Below the pieces are notes generated by a model. It ran no database searches. It had not been told where the DNA came from and saw only the letters and a program-made list of their open reading frames with translations. From positions 496,001-560,000 of the forward strand of contig WAID01000001.1 in assembly GCA_016584495.1 (NCBI GenBank): a stretch of DNA of 64,000 nucleotides, given 5' to 3'. The stretch comes from Celoporthe dispersa. Its lineage: Eukaryota > Ascomycota > Sordariomycetes > Diaporthales > Cryphonectriaceae. Below, one piece after another: positions 47,057 to 57,291 of this stretch (positions within the stretch are counted from its first letter, which is position 1; every line of letters starts with the position of its first letter). The translations under genes were made by a program, and so were the position numbers.

Positions 47057-47643
47057 AGGTGGTGAGGATGAGGAGAAGGAGAAGAGGAGGAGGGAGGAGG
47101 AGGGCAGCAGTACGAGAGGTCGGTTTGGTGCTTGTTCTAGCTGGAGCTCTACCAGACGAGGATGGTACAGCGGTGGGTCCACTGAGACAAGAGATGGTGG
47201 GGAGGGGCACATCATTGGTCAGAGCTCTGAAGATGGAAAGACCCGACCCCTCTGACCAGGATCAGCAAGTAGCATGAACCACTGCCATCGTGCTTGCACA
47301 AGTATTTCAGCGCGAGGCTTGAGATTCTTCTTGTACATATGACATCAATGCTCACCGGATAAGATCTTATACGGACGTGGCAATTGATTCCTCTCTCACT
47401 TTTCTTTTGAGTTTTCCTCTGTCTGAACTGTGTACTTGTTTGTTTTCAAGGCGAGGTCTGGGAATAAATGTTGAAGTCTGACATATAGGGAAAAAAGAAG
47501 AGAAGGAGAAGAAGAAAAAAAAGAGGAGGAAAAGGAGAAGGAAGAAAAGAGAGGGGGGGATTACAAAAACCCTCCTATAAAGATCACGACGACGACGACA
47601 ACGATGTCATGAGAGGATTTATCAAGGCAATATCATACTCATC
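47057..47643. promoter_or_regulatory. Divergent promoter of NDUFAF7 and cysteine synthase 2
   Basis: This 587-nt region lies between two genes transcribed away from each other, both encoding mitochondria-associated proteins. A purine-rich AAG/GGA tract (about 47490-47560) precedes the plus-strand start. No further gene is seen. Confidence 0.55.
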
Positions 47644-49067
47644 ATGCCTCTCAGCAGCCACCTCAGCAACCACCCTAGGGTCTATGGCACTGCCGCCCTC
47701 ACCATAACCTTCCTCGCCGGCATCCTCGTCACCCTTGGCTTTAAAGATCTCTACCCAGACCTCGAGAGGCGGTACAGATCCTCGACCAAGAAGGGCAGCG
47801 TAGCCCACACCAGGGCCACCGCCCGTCGCCCCTCCGTCGGGTCGACACTCGCTCCAGACCCGCGGCGCAGCAGCCTCTTCTTCGGCCCACCCCTCCAGCT
47901 CGAAGACCGCGAGTCCGACGATGGCCTCACGGGCGACCCCGCCGGCGCCGGCGCCCCCGTCGTCTCAGAGGGCATCGAGTCCACCATCGGCCACACGCCC
48001 CTCGTCCGCCTCAGAGCCCTGTCCCGCCTCACAGGGCGCACCATCCTCGCCAAGGCCGAGCTCCTCAACGGCTGCGGCGGATCCCCTAAGGACCGCGTCG
48101 CCCTGTCCATGATCCTCGCCGCCGAGAGACAGGGCCTACTGGTCCCGGGCCGTGGCGACACCATCTACGAGGGCACCGTCGGCAGCACAGGCATCTCGCT
48201 GGCCACCCTGGCCCGCGCCCGCGGCTACCGCTGCCACATCTGCATGCCCGCCGACGTGGCTATCGAGAAGTCCGAGCTGCTGCGCCAGCTCGGCGCCGAG
48301 GTCGAGCGCGTCGAGCCCGCGCCCATCACCAGCCCGGCCCACTTCGTCAACCTGGCCCGGAGGCGCGCGCGCGAGCACGAGAGCCTGCACCGGGACGACG
48401 GCAGCGTCGGCTTCTTCGCCGACCAGTTCGAGAGCCCTGCCAACTGGGGCGCCCACCTGCGCTCCACGGGGCCCGAGATCCTCGCCCAGACCGGTGGGGA
48501 CATGGCTGCCTTTGTCGCCGGCGCCGGTACGGGGGTACCATCTCCGGCGTGGCGCGGTACCTGAAAGAGGTCGCAGGGCTGGGTGACGCCGTGAAGGTTG
48601 TCCTGGCCGACCCCCAGGGCAGCGGGCTGTACAACAAGATCAAGTACGGCGTCATGTACTCGCCCACGGAGAAGGAGGGCACGAGGAGGCGGCAGCAGGT
48701 CGACACCATCGTCGAGGGGATCGGCATCACGCGCATCACGGAGAACTTCGAGGCGGGCAGGGAGCTGATCGACGACGCGGTCAAGGTGACGGATGACCAG
48801 GCGTGCAGGATGGCACGGTGGCTGGTGGAGAACGAGGGCGTGTTTGCGGGGAGCAGCAGTGCCGTCAACCTGGTGGCCGCGGTGGTCACCGCCATGAAGC
48901 TGCCCGAGGGCAGCCAGGTCGTCACCATCCTGTGTGACTCCGGCCAGAGGCACCTGAGCAAGTTCTACAAGAGGATCGCAGACATGGGACTGGAGGAACA
49001 GCATGAGTCTCTGGATCTGTTTGCCCTGCTCGGTATCGATAAGACGGTTGCGCCGACCGACCCATAG
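47644..49067 (+). CDS. cys12: Cysteine synthase 2-like PLP enzyme, single exon, frame broken once
   Basis: PLP-dependent beta-replacement enzyme of the cysteine synthase/cystathionine beta-synthase family, of the fungal cysteine synthase 2 type. An N-terminal hydrophobic helix (TAALTITFLAGILVTLGF) probably anchors it to a mitochondrial or other membrane. The PLP lysine lies in NGCGGSPKDRVALSMI, the substrate loop in EGTVGSTGISLA, and the Gly-rich phosphate site in AGAGTGGTISGVARYL. That site contains the frame break: the run of five G at 48531-48535 should be six. Adding one gives 474 residues; as written, the protein ends at PSPAWRGT after 306 residues and loses the C-terminal half. GSSSAVNLVAA and VVTILCDSGQRHLSKFY complete the fold. 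The symbol follows the fission yeast name and is tentative. Confidence 0.88.
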
Positions 49068-49541
49068 AACCACCTCGACGAGGTCTATCCCTCTCTCATA
49101 AAGCCCATCCTCCACACAAGAAGAAAAAAAAAAGGGAAAAAAGAGAGACCGCAGATAGTAGAAACGGAAATCTATGAAGAGAGAAAGTGCATACCTTTCT
49201 ATGCTCATGAGATCCCTCGTGGCTCCCTTTGTCAAAGTGAAAGGGCGACGTACATGGTCGCGCAACCACAGAGACTGAACAGATTCACCTGCGCGCAAAA
49301 GTCACATAACTCCCCTGCTGGAATTGTCCCAGCTGTCCTGTTCCCTCAGCACCCTTCGTTGTCCGTTACGCCGCCAACACCATCTTTTTTTTTATTTTTG
49401 ACGAGGCGAAAATCAGAAATGCATTTGGGAGAGAGGAGAGACCTGAACCAGGGCCAGGCCCAGGCCCAGAACAATGTCTCGCAGCCACACACACCCTGTG
49501 AAGGCAGTAGTACTCTCCCAATCGAGCCTTGCCTGCCCTGC

Positions 49542-50744
49542 TCAGGAGAACTGGAGCCGGAGGATTAGCACAACAGGCACCCATCAGACGCCCCACCTGG
49601 TTATGACATACCTTCCAGCGGTTACCGCAGTTCAGACACTCGCAGAACGTGGTCATGGGCTCGTCAGCACTGCGGGTCTGGGCCTGCGTGTAGCTGACCT
49701 TCTTCTGCCCGCACTTGCCGCACGTGAGGGCATCGCTGATGCTCTTCTCGGGCTGGGCCACCTGCGCGTTGTTAAGATTCTCCTTCTCCAAGGCCTTGTC
49801 GCGCTCCTTGTGCTCCTGGCTCTTGAGCTCGTCCTGGGTCATCTTGATGAAGTCGGCAGCGGCAATCTCGCCCATCCGCACCTTGCGGCGCAGCTCCGTG
49901 TTGCTCTTGACCTTGAGGTTCTGGAACAGAGACCTCATCTTGGCCCGGTACTCGGCGTTCTCGCCGCCAAAGTGCTTGAAAGCGGCGGCCTCGACGTCGA
50001 CCGCCTTGGCCAGCACGGTCTCGACCGAGTCGGGATTCTGGTAGCAGATACCATTGTACATGACGATGATGCAGTTGTTGCGCACGAGGGAGTCGGTCAC
50101 GTCGGTCTTGGGGTTGTCGACCCTGTGATTGCGCTTCTCGGTGTCGCCCTGGTAGGGCTTGCTCGCAGAGGGGGTGGGAGGAGGAGCGGGCGAGGCCGCA
50201 GTAGACGGGGTGCTGGTACGGGTAGGAGCCGAGGGGATACCCTTGTGCTTCTTGCTCTGGACTGCCTGCTTCCACTTGTCGACAACCCGCTTGGCGGCGC
50301 CCCGGATCTCCTCGGCCACGCTTGAATCATGGCGGAGCTTTCCGATGTGCTGACCTGCCTTGGTAGACTGTCGTCGAGGAGAGGAGAGGAGAGAGAGAGA
50401 AAGGGTCAGCAGCTGCACCCAAGTACAGTCCGGGGGTTGGGTGTGAGCAGTGGGAGGTGAGTGCGAGATCAGGACGAGGTGAGGGCGTCAAAGAGGTCGC
50501 GATGCGCCGCAGGCCAGGAAAGGAGGGGGTTATGCGTCGCGGTTCAATGGGGAACAGGATCGCGATCCTCTAAGGGCTGGCTCAAGGATCACGAGCAGCG
50601 CAGGCTTACCCGAAGGACATCCTCGCTGGGGGAGTCTGCCTTCTCCAGGCCCTTGAGTATGGCGACGATAGTAGAGGGAGGCTCCTTCTTCTGCAGGGCC
50701 AGCTTCAGGTTGTCGATCTGCTCCTTGAGCTTCTTCTGATCCAT
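49542..50744 (-). CDS. DST1: Transcription elongation factor TFIIS, 3 exons, 299 aa
   Basis: Rescues backtracked RNA polymerase II by stimulating transcript cleavage; nuclear. Exons are 50744-50610, 50367-49612 and 49550-49542. Domains are an N-terminal helical domain with STKAGQHIGKLRHD (about residues 1-80), a Ser/Pro/Thr linker, the central domain (TDSLVRNNCIIVMYNGI to KMTQDELKS) and the C-terminal zinc ribbon with CGKCGQKKV and CECLNCGNRWK plus the catalytic acidic hairpin RSADEP. The last exon is only 9 nt, encoding Phe-Ser-stop. It is supported by a GTATGT donor, a GTGCTAATC branch site and a CCAG acceptor, and it gives the universal NRWKFS ending. The start MDQKKLKEQ is preceded by a leader without in-frame likeness. 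Confidence 0.96.
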
Positions 50745-52507
50745 CTTGACGGCTTGTAGCGAGGAGGACTGTGGTGTCAAGACGGTCGGCGACAGCTGAG
50801 CAGCGCAGAGACAGGTGAAGCGGGGTGTGGTGACGAAACGGGAACCGCTGGGCGCAGATCGAGATGGGCCCTGAGGAGGGGGCGTTTGCAGCGTGAACCG
50901 ATTCGCGGGCAAGGCCGACGAGACGGAGGAGAATCTCTCGGTGAGACTGCTGACACGACTGTGCGATGCTGAGACGTCGAGAGGAGGGAGTCGAGGGGTG
51001 GGAGGTCGGATTGTTGAGGGGGGGCAAAAAGATCTGGAGAAAGCTGGAGTACCTGAGTTCTAGAAGCCCGATCAGATATGATGCGGCTGTATGAAAGGGA
51101 GACAGGGATGTACCGCAGCTGGCACGTGCGTTGGACAAGGAACATGGACAGGGAACGATGCACCCCAGAAAAAGTGCTAGCCCGCCTTTTGTAGATCTTT
51201 GAGGGTCGCAGTATATTGGAGAGAAAAACAAACAACCAAAACCAGGACAACCTCTAAGAATATTTGTCTGGGCTATAAAGATTCTGGTTTCTATAGTTTT
51301 CATTCTTCTTTCTCTTTTTTTCCCCCTCAACTCTCTTCCTCCGCTTCTAGATCATTCCTTTTCTTATTTCTCCCGCTTTCCTTTCTTTTCTCGCTATTTC
51401 TTGCTTCTGCTGGCCGTGGATTGGGGGACTTACATGCAGCAGACGATAAAATAACATCATCTTCTGTTTTGAGATACGCTTGCTCTGTTGGCCTTACACA
51501 CAAGGCATGATACAAACTTGATTGTGATGGAGTCCTGATGGGTTCTCCAGTTTGAAATGAAATCCACCTCCACACCAGTACGATGCTTGCTGTCCTCTCT
51601 AATAAGCAGAGCAAAGACCTTGGGAGATCTATGAACAGAGACCCCATTCCGTGCCGAAGACATCTCAGATCGCCCATTCTCAGCACATCGAGTACCCACA
51701 TCTGTATCCCGACTCGAAAGTATGCACGACATGACCTACACATGGATGGTATCAGCAACAGGCAGGGGGAGCTGAGATGCTTGAGAGACCGGACCACCAT
51801 GAGGCTCGAACGCTGCTATGGGAGATGTAGTACAGAACCGAAAGTTTATCCAAGTTCCAGATATTTCTACAGCAGACAGCACCGACAATAGGCACAGAGG
51901 CTAAACCCGCCAGGGAACAGAGCTCCAGGACGTGTTTGAGATACGCCAAGCGTTCAAGAGGTGCATGAGGATGTCGTCACCACCAGCTCAGGATTCAGAA
52001 TGGTTCCCGAGATGCGCTTCTTATATAAGCACACTGGTGGGCGCAAGGTAGACTGGCTGACCGGTATCCTACAAATACGTAGCGACAGGTACCATTAGCT
52101 GGTGTTGACGCGGTTCGGGGTTGCAAGGTCAGGGCGTCATCAGTAGGCTTGGGACCCTGGCAGACCTTCCAATCAGGACAGGCCAATTCCAGACCTTACG
52201 TGCTCAGGAAATAGGGGCAGCCCGCTGCAGCTGCATACGGTGGTAGCACTGACAGCTGACAACTGACCACCCCTGTGGCCCCTGGACCTGCAGCCAAGCC
52301 GCATACAGCCGCATTTCGCTACTGCTCCCAGGTGCTAAGCTTCGTATCCTGCCTTCACTTACGACGACCACGATCCACACCCTCCTCACCATGGCACAGG
52401 TATAAGAACTACCCCTAGACCTGTCAGGACCTTTACGATCGTGCCGGCCGCCAGCCATGACCTGAGATTTCTGTGGCTTGTGTCCTCGCGAAACCTGCCA
52501 CGCCGCC
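50745..52507. promoter_or_regulatory. Intergenic region between divergent TFIIS and GUP1 genes
   Basis: This 1.8 kb interval lies between two divergent starts. It contains T/C-rich sequence near 51295-51410. Open frames here show no motifs; some are presumably in the TFIIS 5' leader. Confidence 0.5.
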
Positions 52508-54730
52508 ATGAGCCCACTCTCCTTTTTCCGGAGTGTCTACACTCTCGACACCCTCGACACCCGGTTCACCACGCCTTCCAACTCGTCGTATCGGACCGTT
52601 ATAGACTCGCGCGGGGACGCAGGCACGAGGGATGCACAGAAGGAGAGGGTTGCCAGCAGGGCGTCGCCCTCAAGATGGAACACGCCCGAGTTCTGCCTCT
52701 ACTACCTCGTCGTCGCCATCTGCATACCGCTGATGCTCTGGATTCCATATACCGTGTCAAGACGTATGCGATCCCACCTCAGACCGGGCTTGATTGTTTT
52801 TTTTTTTTCTCTTCTTCTTTTTCTTTCTTCTTTCTTGCTTTTAGGTCGCTAACAGGCTGGTGAAAGCTTCCGACCCGAGGTACCACAAATATGAACCTTG
52901 GCTGAGCCAGGGCTGGATACTTGGCCGGAAGATTGTAAGCTGTTCTCTTTCCACCCGCATGGCTGGGCTCCCTGGCGTGGCTCGCCAACACCCCTAGGTT
53001 TGGACTAATAGTTTGTCGTCAGGATAATACCGATGCGCAGTACTTCAACTTTCGAAAGAACATCCCCTACATGACGCTTCTCCTCATCCTCCATCCCCTC
53101 TGCAGAAAGGCATGGAACAAGTTCTACCGCCCCCTGCCTCCGGGCAAGACGCCGCTCGACACAGCAGAAGCCCGGCTTGAGCAGCGCGCCTCCTTCGACT
53201 ACGCATTCGCGCTGGTCTTCCTGGCTGCCCTCCACGGGTTTTCGATGTTCAAAGTGCTGGCCATTCTATACATCAATTATACCATGGCAACGAGCCTGCC
53301 GAGGAGTTATGTCCCCACCGCGACGTGGGTGTTCAACATTGGCGTGCTGTTCGCCAACGAGCTGTGCGACGGGTACAGCTACAGGGACGCTGCGGCCCTG
53401 CTGTCCGGCACCTCTCCATACCTGGTGAGGACGTCACCCGTGGAGGGCACGCTCATGTCCTGGGGCGCATGGATGGACAGCTGGGGCGGCATCATGAAGC
53501 GGTGGGAGATCCTGTTCAACATCACCGTGCTCCGGCTGATCAGCTTCAATATGGACTACTATTGGAGTCTGAACTACCGGAGCGCAAGCCCAGTCGAGGT
53601 AGGCACCCTTTCAGACACCGGCCCTTCTGGCCACCGAGGTGGCGAGACACACAGAGACTGACAAGCCTAAGAAGAAACAACTCGACCCCACCGCCCTCTC
53701 CGAGCGAGACCGTGTCAACATACCCGCGGCGGCTCGCGATTTCACGTTTCGAAACTACCTCGCCTACGCCGTGTATGCACCGCTCTACCTCACAGGCCCC
53801 ATCCTCACCTTCAACGACTACGTCTCTCAGCTGCGCTTCCGGCCGCTCAGCATCGAGACGCCACGCACGGCGCGGTATGCTGTGCGCTTCCTCCTCTGCC
53901 TGCTCTGCATGGAGACCCTTCTGCACACCGTCTACGTCGGGGCCATCACCAAGGCCGGCCCGGACTGGGCGTCGTACACCCCCGCGCAGCTGAGTCTGCT
54001 CAGCTACCACAACCTAGTCATCATCTGGCTAAAGCTGCTCATCCCCTGGCGGTTCTTCCGGCTGTGGTCGCTCGCGGACGGGATCGACCCGCCCGAGAAC
54101 ATGGTGCGCTGCGTGAGCGACAACTTCAGCATCTTGTCCTTCTGGCGGGGGTGGCACCGCAGCTACAACAAGTGGCTGGTGCGGTATCTCTGGATTCCGC
54201 TTGGCGGCGCCGACTTCCGGACCACCGCCTCGGCCATGATGTCCGCGGTCAAGTACCTCATGATCTTCACGTTCGTGGCGCTGTGGCACGACATCAAGCT
54301 CCGGCTGCTGCTGTGGGCGTGGCTGATCGTGCTGTTCATCCTGCCCGAGGTCCTGGCGAGCCTGGCGTTCCCCAGGCGGAAGTTCGAGGGGAGGGAGACG
54401 CAGTACCGGATGCTGTGCTGTCTCGGCGCTGTTGGTAACATTCTGATGCTGATGGCTGGTAACCTGGTGGGGTTTGCATTCGGGCTCGACGGATTACAGA
54501 GCATTGTCAGGGGCATCTTCCAGGACTTTTCAGGTAAGCAAGCTCTCCAGCCCACCACTGATGACATATGGCCCTGCCCTCCCTGCATGGGCCCTCCTTC
54601 ATCCCGCTAACTCTCCTCTTCAGGGGTCATGTTCTTCATCACGGCATGTTCAGCGCTCTTTGTAGGTGTCCAGATCATGTTCGAGATTAGGGAATCGGAG
54701 CGGAGGAGGGGCATCAACCTGAAATGTTGA
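52508..54730 (+). CDS. GUP1: MBOAT-family glycerol uptake/GPI-remodelling protein GUP1, 5 exons, 626 aa
   Basis: Multi-spanning ER membrane O-acyltransferase homologous to yeast Gup1, which remodels GPI-anchor lipids. Exons are 52508-52753, 52845-52934, 53023-53598, 53672-54533 and 54624-54730; phases close to 626 residues. Family marks are WILGRKIDNTDAQYFNFR, SFNMDYYWSLNYR, the SPVE/KKQLDPTALSERDR junction, YAPLYLTGPILTFNDY, NFSILSFWRGWHRSYNKWLVRY, and the MBOAT histidine in VALWHDIKLRLLLWAW. The first donor is the least certain: only ACC followed by GTGTCA keeps frame, although a nicer GTATGC lies 10 nt further. Intron 3 (73 nt) ends at CTAAG after a CTGAC branch site and is not a frame break. 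The C-terminus is basic (ESERRRGINLKC). Confidence 0.93.
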
Positions 54731-55140
54731 AAAGACAGCAGCCGTATAGACGGCAGTCACAGGCGATATGATATGAGTTCACCAGAAAAGAAAAAACGAG
54801 AATAGGCCAAGCTGGTCATGCATCTTCTTTTTAACATTATCGTTCCACAATCGGGAGAGCCTTCTTCGCCATACCATGCTATGCCATGCCTGATGCGAAC
54901 TGACGCGATGATATAGCCCTTGTGATATGAACCCGGGGTATATAACCAATCGACAAAGGTCTTGAGAGGAAAGAAAAACAGATGCACAAGAATTAGGGAA
55001 ACGCGCGAACCCCCCAAGATCGGCCGAGGTAAACAAACACACACAAACACACACTCTATCATGCATACATGCACTCTCCACATGCTCTGTCCGTCTCCCT
55101 TCAGAAATCAAAACCCAACTCTCTCCTCTCTGTCATATCA

Positions 55141-56417
55141 TCATAAGTGATGCGGGCTCACGCCGCTCACGGGGCTCTCGCTCTTCTGGGACACCTGCAC
55201 CCTGGCCATCTCAACGTCCGCATCACCATCGGCCTGCGCAGCCCTCCCCGTACCATCGTCACCGCGGCTCCCGAGGGGCATACCAGCAAAGCGGCCGTCC
55301 ATGCCGGCCTTGCGCTCGGTAAGCCACAGCCTGAGGTGGATGACGCCCTTGACGATCGCGAAGAGGACGACAGCGCCGACGGCGATACAGATGATGTAGA
55401 CGGCGGTGCGGGCGCTGCCCTGCTCCTGGATGTCGAGGAAGCTGTAGGGGTAGAAGTGCTTGGTGTAGTAGGTGACGTAGGCGAGGGAGAGGTACAGGGC
55501 GAGGACGAAGACGAGCCACCAGGCGTGGATCCAGGGCGGGGCCGGGGTGCGCGGCACGACGATCTCGAAGAGGGCGAAGACGGAGTTGAAGGCGTGCTGG
55601 CTCAGGTTGCTGAAGGCGTCGAACCGGCGGGGGAACCAGTACCCGGGGTAGATGATGGACCAGTAGACGGCGGTGACGATGAAGGGGTAGACGGTGATGG
55701 TCGTGTAGTAGAAGGCGTGGAGGGCCTGCAGGGGGCGGGGGAGACGGTCGAGAAGGGGGCGGCCGGTGCGCGCGTAGGTGAAGGTGTGCGCGGCGGCAGT
55801 GAGGTTGTAGAAGGCGAGGCCCCAGTAGGTCAGGACGGTGAAGTAGGAGAACTCGTCGCCCGACACAGCGCAGCCGCCGTACGAGGCCTCGTGGGTGCAG
55901 TACCAGCCGATCTGGATCAGGTTGACGAGGATGCCGTAGAAGCCCTGTGTTGTGTCGAGAGGAGGTCTTGGGTCAGCCCGGTTCTGCTCTCCTCGACGCG
56001 CGCGCCGCGACGGATTCCCTGCGCCCCATGCCTCCTCTGACGCTGCTCAGCGGCCCCCAGGCCACACGCGCGGCTGGGCGCAGGATGACAAAGTGAGACC
56101 AGAAAGCGTTCGTGCCGGCGGCCTGGGAGGGAGCGCGGGATGGTCCTTGTCTCTGCCCACGGGCCACTTTGTCGCTGGTGATGATCGACAAGACCCTCGT
56201 CCCGTCTGGTCTGGCCCCAGGGCAAGACACACTCCCTTCCCTCCATCTGGCCAGAGACGTCCGCAGGACAAGGAATAGACGTGGTTCAACTCACAAGAGT
56301 GGCGCGTATTGCGCACAGAGCATAAGGCGGCAGAAGCCAAGATGTCTCATAACGGTGCGAGGGATCCCACAGGTCCTTGCCGAATTTGAGGGGGTTCTCT
56401 AATCGAAACTGCACCAT
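55141..56417 (-). CDS. FAR-17a/AIG1-like integral membrane protein, 2 exons, 308 aa
   Basis: Membrane protein of the androgen-induced-1 type; some animal members hydrolyse fatty-acid esters of hydroxy fatty acids, while fungal members are uncharacterised. Exons are 56417-56295 and 55944-55141, both phase 0. The start gives MVQFRLENPLKFG, followed by LWDPSHRYETSWLLPPYAL. Six or so hydrophobic helices follow, including YFTVLTYWGLAFYNLTAAAH, HAFYYTTITVYPFIVTAVYW, IHAWWLVFVLALYLSLAYVTYY and a last one near the acidic, Ser-rich tail. The buried His in WIHAWW and Thr in ITVYPF are placed as in AIG1-type Thr-His enzymes, but this is inference. Confidence 0.85.
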
Positions 56418-57260
56418 CTTGACCTGCTTGTTGTCTGCTGGCCCTTCTTTTCTTCTACTTTCTTTTCTGTGATTCCTTTTCCACACACCTCCTCAGACGC
56501 GTCGCTGATGATGGGTGTGTCGCCAACCCTCCAAAAAGATTCGTCCGCCCGTCGGACCACGAGGGGAGAAGACGGAGGGAGGGGGACGGGACGGGACGGG
56601 AGCAAAAAGGTTGCGTGGAATGGTGTTCCCAACTCGTCCCAGATGCAGATGGCCAAATGAGCGAATAGAAAAAGAAAGAAAAAAAAAGGGAATTGAATGA
56701 GAGAAAGTTTTTTTTTTTCTTAAAAGGGGGGGGCCGTGTGTGCTTTGGGGAGGGAGGGGGAGGAACGACTATTGAGATAAGTTGCCGTTAAAGCCACTTG
56801 AAGAACACGAACGACAAAGTTTGGTAAATGATCTGGGGCCCCTTCTCACAAAGACTTGAGACGGAGATGCCAAGGCCCTGAGACGAGGCCTGGTTACGCC
56901 TGGAGTGGGTGTGTATGTGTGCGAGTATGGGCAGAGCCGCTGCACGTGGGTGAGATGGAGAGAGAGTGGGAGGGAGAGGAAAGGAGGGCATAAGCCGAGG
57001 CAGGGGGACGAGTCAAGGCAGAGAAGAGGGGAGAAAAAAATAAAATAAAATCGGGAAGAGGGACAGAAAGAGGAAAAATTATGGAGTCTGGGGAATATGC
57101 AGTATGCAGAGCGCTGAGCCGACAGAGAATACGGACACGTAGTCCTTTGTTCTTTTTTCTTCTTCTTTTGTTGTTCTCCCTCCGTAAATGTTTCTTCTTT
57201 CTTCTTTCCATTAATCTTGTCCAACCTGCCTTAGAAACTTGTCCTCCTTTGCTTCCCTCG

Positions 57261-57262
<2 letters not shown>

Positions 57263-57290
<28 letters not shown>
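57263..57290 (+). repeat. (CA)n microsatellite
   Basis: This is a nearly perfect CA dinucleotide run of about 14 units in non-coding sequence. Confidence 0.85.

Positions 57291-57291
<1 letters not shown>

Noticed and set aside
48225..49298. Minus-strand open frame of 357 codons opposite cysteine synthase 2
   Set aside because: Antisense shadow; the sense strand carries the PLP-enzyme motifs.
53599..53671. Apparent frame break in GUP1
   Set aside because: A 73-nt intron with GTAGGC donor, CTGAC branch site and CTAAG acceptor explains the change of frame and gives the conserved KKQLDP junction.
55147..56040. Plus-strand open frame of 297 codons opposite the AIG1-like gene
   Set aside because: Gly/Val/Glu/Asp-rich antisense of a membrane protein; no motif.
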